Assembly (NCBI GenBank): GCA_902766345.1
Contig: CACXDK010000202.1
Span: 1 to 7,544 of the forward strand
DNA length: 7,544 bases
Source: an uncultured Spirochaetaceae bacterium
Lineage (GTDB): Bacteria > Spirochaetota > Spirochaetia > Treponematales > Treponemataceae
Reading direction: 5' to 3'
Below the pieces are notes generated by a model that was not told the DNA's origin, ran no database searches, and worked only from the letters and a program-made list of their open reading frames with translations. A program made the position numbers and the translations under genes. Positions 1 through 5,447 of this stretch are shown here, piece by piece; positions within the stretch are counted from its first letter, which is position 1; every line of letters starts with the position of its first letter.

Positions 1-1799
1 ATAACCATGGAAAGAGCTTCATAAGCTTCGTTCAAAGCTTTCTCAGATATCATTTCTTTATTTTTGTCCGGCTCCTGATGCAAGCGCTCCAGTTTTTCTT
101 TAAAGGCTTCATAATCAGAAAGAAGTTTATCATTGTTTTCGTCAATAAAGTCTGTATCTTCTTTGTTTCCTGCATTCTCAATAGAAAGAGCAAGAGCAGA
201 AAGATTCATTGCACCAATAATTCGTGCAGAGCTTTTTAATGCATGAACTTTTATGGTGTAAAGCCTTATGTCGCCATTATTATAGGCATCGCGGATAATC
301 TTGGCATTTTCATCAATCGTATCAAGAAAAAGATTAAGTGCAAAAATGTAGCTTGAAATTCCTCCAGAATTTTTAACGCCTTCTTCATAAACAACGCCAT
401 CTATTTCTTTTATCCAAAGCATTTCTGCAGGAATTTCTTTTAAGTCTTCTACGGCATCTTTTTCAGAAGGTCTTTGAATCATCTTTTCTGGAAGATTATT
501 CATAATAGTTCTTTCAAGAATTCTACTGTCAATTGGTTTTGTAAGATAGCCGTTAAACCCTTTGGACACATAAAAATCTTCATCTACAGAAGAATTTGCC
601 GTCAAGGCATAAACAGGAAGGTCTGCATATTCTTCATTCTCACGGATTTTTGCAACGGTCTCAAGTCCGTCCATGCCAGGCATTTGATGATCAAGAAATA
701 CAACATTGAATTTTGTTTCTTTTATCTTTTCCAAACACTCTGCCCCGCTCTTAGCAGTTGTAACATAAACTCTTGTAGGCTTTAACAATCCCTTTATGAC
801 GTTAAGGTTCATTGGAGTATCATCCACAACAAGAATGTCTGCATCTGGAGCAACAAAGAGAGGCACATAAGGACCACTGGCAACTGTTTCGTCATGCTCT
901 TTGAATATGCCAATCGGAGTTCTATCAACACTCTTTTGCTTTACAATAAAAATAAATTCGGAACCTTTTCCGTAAACACTTTCACAGGTGAGGTTTCCGC
1001 CCATGAGCTGGGCAAATCTTCGGGAAATATCAAGTCCCAACCCAGTTCCCTGAATGCCACTGTTTTTTACTTCATCAAATCGTTCATAGGCAGTAAACAG
1101 TTTTTTAATGTCTTCTTTTTTTACGCCTATTCCCGTATCTTTTACAGAAAAACAAAGTTTGCACACATCATCTTCCCGTTCAAGCATAGACACATTCAAG
1201 GCAAATCCACCTTTATCCGTATACTTTAATGCATTGGTAAGAAGATTAAGCACTATCTGTTTTATTTTTCCAGCATCACCAAAAAGCCGTTTAGGAAGCA
1301 GTTCATCAATGACAACCTCAAAGATAAGTTCTTTTTCTGTACTACGCATCCTTATCATTGAGACAATGGAACGCAGCATATCCTGCGTGTCATATTCCTG
1401 CTCAACAAGATGCATTTTTCCGGATTCTATTTTAGAAATGTCCAGAATATCATTAATAATCGAAAGAAGCGATTCTGAGGCATTACGAATATCAAGGGAA
1501 TAATTCATCACTGAAAGAAAATAATTTTTGGGAACCCCATGGGCATCTTCCCTTAAAAGCATTTCATTCATTCCCATGATAGTGTTTATTGGAGTACGTA
1601 TTTCGTGCGAAATATTGGCTAGAAACCTGGACTTTGCAGAGTTTGCACGCTCAGCTTCGTCTTTTGCCTGTTTAATTTCCTCATACTGTTTTTTTATAGT
1701 CAGTTTCATTATCCGCCAAACGACTATTCCAGTAACAAGCATCAGAAGCAATATTACAAAGACTAACATAACTGGATGTTCTACTATTATTTCAGTCAT
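1..1799 (-). CDS. Hybrid sensor histidine kinase (HisKA-HATPase_c-REC-Hpt), partial at its C-terminus
   Basis: The frame is open from an ATG at 1799 to the left edge (599 codons plus 2 bases), so the C-terminus is missing. Visible domains: one membrane helix (about residues 9-31), a short coiled linker (32-55), and HisKA with phospho-acceptor His65 in the motif ISHEIRTP. HATPase_c follows, with the N-box around Asn185/Asn189, the G1 box DTGIG (221-225) and the G2 box GTGLGL (251-256). A receiver domain (about 321-435) has acidic Asp326/Asp327, phospho-acceptor Asp370 in [10 protein letters not shown] and Lys421. An Hpt domain has His519 in HALKSSA. All catalytic residues look intact, so a full His-Asp-His phosphorelay in one protein is expected, passing phosphate to an unidentified regulator. 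There is no periplasmic or PAS sensor, which is unusual and suggests that input comes from a partner. The gene lies 15 bp after the HD-GYP gene with its own strong Shine-Dalgarno, so it is very probably in the same operon. From memory of similar kinases, roughly 60 more residues of a C-terminal helical segment may follow. Confidence 0.93.
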   Translation of the reverse strand, partial: MTEIIVEHPVMLVFVILLLMLVTGIVVWRIMKLTIKKQYEEIKQAKDEAERANSAKSRFLANISHEIRTPINTIMGMNEMLLREDAHGVPKNYFLSVMNYSLDIRNASESLLSIINDILDISKIESGKMHLVEQEYDTQDMLRSIVSMIRMRSTEKELIFEVVIDELLPKRLFGDAGKIKQIVLNLLTNALKYTDKGGFALNVSMLEREDDVCKLCFSVKDTGIGVKKEDIKKLFTAYERFDEVKNSGIQGTGLGLDISRRFAQLMGGNLTCESVYGKGSEFIFIVKQKSVDRTPIGIFKEHDETVASGPYVPLFVAPDADILVVDDTPMNLNVIKGLLKPTRVYVTTAKSGAECLEKIKETKFNVVFLDHQMPGMDGLETVAKIRENEEYADLPVYALTANSSVDEDFYVSKGFNGYLTKPIDSRILERTIMNNLPEKMIQRPSEKDAVEDLKEIPAEMLWIKEIDGVVYEEGVKNSGGISSYIFALNLFLDTIDENAKIIRDAYNNGDIRLYTIKVHALKSSARIIGAMNLSALALSIENAGNKEDTDFIDENNDKLLSDYEAFKEKLERLHQEPDKNKEMISEKALNEAYEALSMV

Positions 1800-1804
1800 T
1801 ACAG

Positions 1805-1812
1805 CCTCCCTT
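1805..1812 (-). promoter_or_regulatory. Ribosome binding site of the leftward hybrid kinase
   Basis: Read on the minus strand this is AAGGGAGG, five bases before the ATG at 1799. It is a near-perfect Shine-Dalgarno sequence and fixes the kinase start. It sits inside the 15-bp gap after the stop codon of the HD-GYP gene. That gap has no room for a terminator or separate promoter, which supports co-transcription. Confidence 0.85.
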
Positions 1813-1814
1813 CA

Positions 1815-3923
1815 TTACATCTGATTATTGTATTTTTTAAGGATTATCTTAACTTTAGGCAAAGAGTCCATAAAAGCTTCTACACACTTGGCATCAAAAT
1901 GCGTACCTTTTCTTTCTTCCATAATGGAAAGTGCCTTTTCTAATGGAAGAGCTTGCCTATAACCTCGGGAAGATGTAAGAGCGTCAAATTCATCCGCAAC
2001 CGCCATTATTCGTGCAGAAAGAGGAATTACTTCCCCATGAAGATGTTCTGGATATCCTGTTCCGTTCCATCGCTCATGGTGATACGCTGCCATGTTTCTT
2101 GCTTCTTTCAGATAGCTTTCGCCTTCCACAATGCCAATGGCATCTTCAATAATTTTCTTTCCTTCGGTTGTGTGCCTTTTCATTATCTCATATTCTTCAT
2201 CAGTAAGCTTGCCCGGCTTATTAAGTACACCATCAGGAATATTGATGTTACCCACATCATGAAGAGGTGCGGAGCGCACTACATCGGCAATAAACTTTGG
2301 TGTTATCTTTTCCGCATAATAGCCTTTTTCCTTTAAGCCTTCGACAATGATTTTTACATAAGCTGTCGTTTTCTGAATGTGTGAGCCAGTATCGGAATCG
2401 CGGTTTTCAACCATGTTTGCCATGGTAATAATAAGACCGTCCTGCATTTTTGCAGTTGAGCTTGACAGCTGACGAATACTTCTTGTCTGTTCCGCCTGAC
2501 TCTTCGTCATCTGGCAGATGGACTTAAACAACCTTTCAAATTCATCACCAGTATGAATGTCAAGATTTCTCAGTTGCTTTACATATTCATCCATCTGGCT
2601 TTGAGAATCTTTGGTATGCGAAAAATCATCAATATGCATTGTAAGTGCTCTTACAGGAAAAATAATGTGATAGTCGCTAAGCCAGATTACAAAAGCACAA
2701 AGCAGAATGAAGAAACTTAAAAATACTGTTACCATTTCAACAAGAATTTTTATTGCATTGGCAATAAGCAAGTTAATGTCAACATCTGCAATTGCATAGC
2801 ACACACATTTACCGTAAGAATTGAATACAGGTTTTGCCGCTGTAAGAAGATAACCGTATTCATCGTTTGTTATGATAGGTTCAACATCCTCCCCCGCCAA
2901 AAGATGAGGAATGAATGGATAAAAAGCCTTATCATAAGGCAGGGCATCTCCAATGTTTCCTGCAGGAGTATCATCAGTTTCTATATCTATTACAACATGA
3001 AATCCATCTTCTTCCATTTTGTAAACATACAAGTACGAAATTTCAGATGAGCTGAAAAGAATGTCTTCAAGAAGGCTTTTTGTTTCAGCATAGCCTTCAG
3101 CAGTTCCCCTGCTTTCAAGAAAGTCATCTACCTTATCGCCATCAATTACCTTTGCGGCAAGGTTTGCCGTTCCCAATGCAAGATTTCTATGTTCATCAAC
3201 TGTTGCCTTGTAGTAAATCCTCATGCTGATATATATTCCTGCAATTGCAACCGTCAAAAGTGAAAAAATAAGGACAAGCATTAATTTTACATGAAGCGAG
3301 AGTAGTCTTACGTTTGCTCTGCCTTTTGTTACACTTTCATCTACAGCCGAAGGACTTTGCATCCACATATTAAAGACAGAATAGCGGTAAAACTTTTTAG
3401 GTACGGCATGCAATACAAGCAGAACCAAAGCAACTGAGACAAATTTGTCTATAAAATTTATTATGAGCATTGAAAAAAAGTGTGCGACAAAAGGATTAAA
3501 AACTCCAGTTTGAAGTAGTATTCCACTGAAAGAAGCGTTATCAAAAGAAATGCTTCCAATAAACCATGTAATAAGAGAACCTAAACCGCCACCAATAAAA
3601 GTAAAGACAAGAACCGCAATAATAATGCCCCGCACTTTTTTTAAATAACCACACCGTGCAAAATATGCAGAACAAACAGCAATAAGTACATTAAGAACGC
3701 CAAAATACAAAGCAGAAGGCTGTGAAAAACTATTTATGAAATTTGTAGCAAAGCCAACAACAACACCCGGAAAATAGCCCCCCATAACGGAAATCAACAC
3801 TGTTCCTATTGTGTCCAGATAAAGAGGAAGTTTTATTGTAGATGCAATCATTCCAAGCAGCAAATTTATAGCTACACCTGCAAAGCAGACACATAAGGCT
3901 GTTAAATTTTGTTTTTTATTCAT
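1815..3923 (-). CDS. Membrane HD-GYP domain protein with ECF-S-like N-terminus and Cache-like sensor
   Basis: This is a 702-residue protein. Residues about 5-175 form a hydrophobic region of five or six helices that resembles an ECF transporter S component (for example LPLYLDTIGTVL at 32-43). Membrane helices at about 213-235 and 393-416 flank a periplasmic Cache/PDC-like domain. A HAMP-like linker (about 417-475) leads to an HD-GYP domain (about 498-695). HD-GYP proteins hydrolyse cyclic di-GMP in the cytoplasm. Metal-site elements visible are His515, His555-Asp556, His584, His615-His616 and Asp644, with the GYP motif at 623-625. Two positions depart from the consensus: HD-x-GK reads HDVGN (Asn559), and the usual WDG reads WNG (Asn620). 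The Lys-to-Asn change may reduce or abolish activity. The start was set at the ATG at 3923 because it has a good Shine-Dalgarno. An in-frame GTG at 3968 would add 15 residues but lies between the -35 and -10 boxes of the likely promoter. The gene heads a two-gene operon with the downstream hybrid kinase. The ligand is unknown. Confidence 0.9.
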   Translation of the reverse strand: MNKKQNLTALCVCFAGVAINLLLGMIASTIKLPLYLDTIGTVLISVMGGYFPGVVVGFATNFINSFSQPSALYFGVLNVLIAVCSAYFARCGYLKKVRGIIIAVLVFTFIGGGLGSLITWFIGSISFDNASFSGILLQTGVFNPFVAHFFSMLIINFIDKFVSVALVLLVLHAVPKKFYRYSVFNMWMQSPSAVDESVTKGRANVRLLSLHVKLMLVLIFSLLTVAIAGIYISMRIYYKATVDEHRNLALGTANLAAKVIDGDKVDDFLESRGTAEGYAETKSLLEDILFSSSEISYLYVYKMEEDGFHVVIDIETDDTPAGNIGDALPYDKAFYPFIPHLLAGEDVEPIITNDEYGYLLTAAKPVFNSYGKCVCYAIADVDINLLIANAIKILVEMVTVFLSFFILLCAFVIWLSDYHIIFPVRALTMHIDDFSHTKDSQSQMDEYVKQLRNLDIHTGDEFERLFKSICQMTKSQAEQTRSIRQLSSSTAKMQDGLIITMANMVENRDSDTGSHIQKTTAYVKIIVEGLKEKGYYAEKITPKFIADVVRSAPLHDVGNINIPDGVLNKPGKLTDEEYEIMKRHTTEGKKIIEDAIGIVEGESYLKEARNMAAYHHERWNGTGYPEHLHGEVIPLSARIMAVADEFDALTSSRGYRQALPLEKALSIMEERKGTHFDAKCVEAFMDSLPKVKIILKKYNNQM

Positions 3924-3926
3924 TGG

Positions 3927-3933
3927 CTTTCCT
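3927..3933 (-). promoter_or_regulatory. Ribosome binding site deciding the HD-GYP gene start
   Basis: On the minus strand this reads AGGAAAG. The AGGA core is six bases before the ATG at 3923. No comparable sequence precedes the upstream in-frame GTG at 3968, so the shorter 702-residue product is preferred. Confidence 0.75.
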
Positions 3934-3951
3934 AAAAGTACTTTAAATTTT

Positions 3952-3979
3952 ATTTTACTATCAACCACTGTGGTGTCAA
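3952..3979 (-). promoter_or_regulatory. Sigma-70-like promoter of the leftward HD-GYP/kinase operon
   Basis: On the minus strand a consensus -35 box TTGACA (3974-3979) is followed after 16 bp by TAAAAT (3952-3957). Transcription would begin near 3945, giving a leader of about 20 bases that includes the Shine-Dalgarno. The spacer contains a small inverted repeat CCAC-T-GTGG (3965-3973) that could be an operator half or chance. This is predicted from sequence only. Confidence 0.65.
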
Positions 3980-3980
3980 G

Positions 3981-4003
3981 GAAAATTTTAATGTTGAAAA
4001 TTT
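3981..4003. repeat. Short direct repeat GAAAATTT between the divergent promoters
   Basis: The octamer GAAAATTT occurs at 3981-3988 and again at 3996-4003, 15 bp start to start. The first copy lies in the gap between the two -35 boxes and the second overlaps the rightward -35. Each copy is nearly self-complementary. It could be a regulator site or an AT-rich upstream element. In DNA this AT-rich chance occurrence is also quite possible. Confidence 0.35.
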
Positions 4004-4021
4004 AATAAAGTCTGCTACAAT
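3994..4021 (+). promoter_or_regulatory. Sigma-70-like promoter of the rightward GGDEF/kinase operon
   Basis: A -35-like TTGAAA (3994-3999) is followed after 16 bp by TACAAT (4016-4021), preceded by TGC as in an extended -10 element. Transcription would start near 4028, leaving a leader of about 40 bases before the ATG at 4068. The -35 box is 14 bp from the -35 box of the opposing promoter, so a single bound regulator or local supercoiling could affect both arms. Confidence 0.6.
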
Positions 4022-4051
4022 TGAATTTCAAAGGGATAAACACGTAATTAC

Positions 4052-4058
4052 AAAGGAG
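4052..4058 (+). promoter_or_regulatory. Ribosome binding site of the GGDEF gene
   Basis: AAAGGAG lies nine bases before the ATG at 4068. It is a strong Shine-Dalgarno and supports this start, which also begins directly with a short basic stretch and a membrane helix. Confidence 0.8.
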
Positions 4059-4067
4059 AGAGAAGTC

Positions 4068-5447
4068 ATGAAACTTAAGATAGCAATGTCAGTTATATTC
4101 ATTGCAGCGTCTATTGCTATTTTAATGCCCCTCCATAACACTTTTCACTTTACAGACAGCAAAAAAGATGCAGAAGCTTCTGCATACGAAGAGCTTGTTG
4201 CCACACACTTATATGATGTGGTGGAAAGAATGTTTTCAGAGCCAATTACTATATCCAGAGAGATGGCAGCTAATTCCCTGCTGAAAAACCTTCTTCTGCA
4301 GGAAGATATAATTCCTTCAAAAGACACAGAAAACGCCATCTCAGAGTATCTTACAACTATAAAAGATGAATTCGGCTATATTGCAGCTTTCGTCGTCTCT
4401 GAAAAAAGCCGCTGTTATTACACTCCTTCTGGCATTTCAAAAATTGTAAATCCTGAGCTGGATCCTTATGATATCTGGTATCAAAAATTTTTGGACTCTC
4501 ACAAAGAACTTGATTTGGATACAGATCGAGATCAGTTAAACGATTTCCGCTGGACAGTTTTTGTAAATGTGCGCATTCAAGACAAAGACGGAACATACAT
4601 GGGCACTTGTGGCGTAGGTTTGTTCATGGACGAACTTCAAAAGTTTGTAGAACTTTGTGAAGAAAAATACGGGCTAAAAGTAAATCTTATAGATGATAAA
4701 GGCCTTGTCCAAGTAGATGTAGATGCTTCTAACATTGAAAACGCATACATTTCCGATGCCCTTACAGATCAAGCCGGAACAGACACTTTTACTTATGTAA
4801 AAAAAGCCTTTGGCGGTTTTAGGATGACCCGTTACATAAAAGATTTGGACTGGTATCTTGTTGTGCAGAGCTCTGAAACTCCAAAAAAAGAAATTTCAAC
4901 ATGGTTAATACCACTACTGAGTTTTTTACTGCTAGCGGCTTTGTACGCTCTTGGAATAATAGTGGTTTTGACCAGACATCCGCACACCCTCATAAAGACA
5001 CAGCTTCCGGAAGACCCTCTTACTGGGCTTCCAAACCGCAACTACCTGAATGCATCCTACGGAGAACTGGGCGTTTTCAATACAACACGGTATAAATCGC
5101 TTGCAATGTTTGACATTGACCGTTTTAAGATTATAAACGAAACAATGAACGGCGATGAAATTATCCTGAGAATTGTTGCACTGTCTAAGGAAATGATTGA
5201 CAACAAGGGAATAATCTTCCGTTGGAGCGGAGATGAATTTGTATTCTTCCTTGAAATGGAAGCAAGTGAGGCAGAAGAAAAATTCAAAAAACTGTGCAAA
5301 ACCATACAAGACGAGCTTGAAGTTACTATATCTGTAGGAATTGTGGAGATAGATTTATTTGAAACAATAAAAAAGAATTACCACCGTGCAGTACAGCATT
5401 GCTATCGCGTTAAGGAAGCAGGTGGAAACGGAGTGAGTAGAAAATAA
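4068..5447 (+). CDS. dCache sensor protein with short divergent GGDEF domain
   Basis: This is a 459-residue membrane protein. A signal-anchor helix (about 5-22) and a second helix (about 278-301) bracket a periplasmic region of about 250 residues. Its features (DIWYQKF at 135-141, FVNVRIQDKDG at 165-175, then GTCGVG) fit a double Cache ligand-binding domain. A short linker without HAMP leads to a GGDEF-type domain (about 315-459) with DPLTGLPNR (316-324), FDIDRFK (348-354) and the signature SGDEF (387-391). GGDEF proteins make cyclic di-GMP from two GTP. The first Gly is Ser, which some active enzymes tolerate. The loop between Asn357 of the FKxIN motif and the following GD is about three residues shorter than usual and lacks the common GH. 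The RxxD inhibitory site is absent, and the domain is short (about 145 residues against roughly 160-170). From memory, a similar compact GGDEF form occurs in Clostridia and spirochaetes, so this may be a subfamily trait rather than decay. Activity is uncertain. The stop codon overlaps the start of the next kinase. Confidence 0.9.
   Translation: MKLKIAMSVIFIAASIAILMPLHNTFHFTDSKKDAEASAYEELVATHLYDVVERMFSEPITISREMAANSLLKNLLLQEDIIPSKDTENAISEYLTTIKDEFGYIAAFVVSEKSRCYYTPSGISKIVNPELDPYDIWYQKFLDSHKELDLDTDRDQLNDFRWTVFVNVRIQDKDGTYMGTCGVGLFMDELQKFVELCEEKYGLKVNLIDDKGLVQVDVDASNIENAYISDALTDQAGTDTFTYVKKAFGGFRMTRYIKDLDWYLVVQSSETPKKEISTWLIPLLSFLLLAALYALGIIVVLTRHPHTLIKTQLPEDPLTGLPNRNYLNASYGELGVFNTTRYKSLAMFDIDRFKIINETMNGDEIILRIVALSKEMIDNKGIIFRWSGDEFVFFLEMEASEAEEKFKKLCKTIQDELEVTISVGIVEIDLFETIKKNYHRAVQHCYRVKEAGGNGVSRK

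Noticed and set aside
1800..1814. Terminator or promoter between the HD-GYP gene and the left kinase
   Set aside because: The gap is 15 bases, filled largely by a Shine-Dalgarno sequence, with no hairpin followed by a T-run.
474..1824. Several plus-strand open frames of about 98-131 codons over the left kinase gene
   Set aside because: They lie antisense to a continuous minus-strand frame with complete kinase, receiver and Hpt motifs. They have no recognisable domains or Shine-Dalgarno sequences and are shadow frames.
4022..4067. Possible cyclic-di-GMP riboswitch in the leader of the GGDEF gene
   Set aside because: Only about 40 bases separate the likely transcription start from the ATG. 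No GEMM-type core or paired stems can be seen, so the leader is too short for a known class.
3924..4067. Small RNA or extra short gene in the divergent intergenic region
   Set aside because: The 144 bp are accounted for by two promoters, two ribosome binding sites and short leaders; there is no stable hairpin or coding frame.
4145..5309. Minus-strand open frames (64-125 codons) and a 64-codon plus-strand frame within the GGDEF gene
   Set aside because: They overlap a well-supported coding sequence in other frames, encode low-complexity or cysteine-rich products without motifs, and lack ribosome binding sites.
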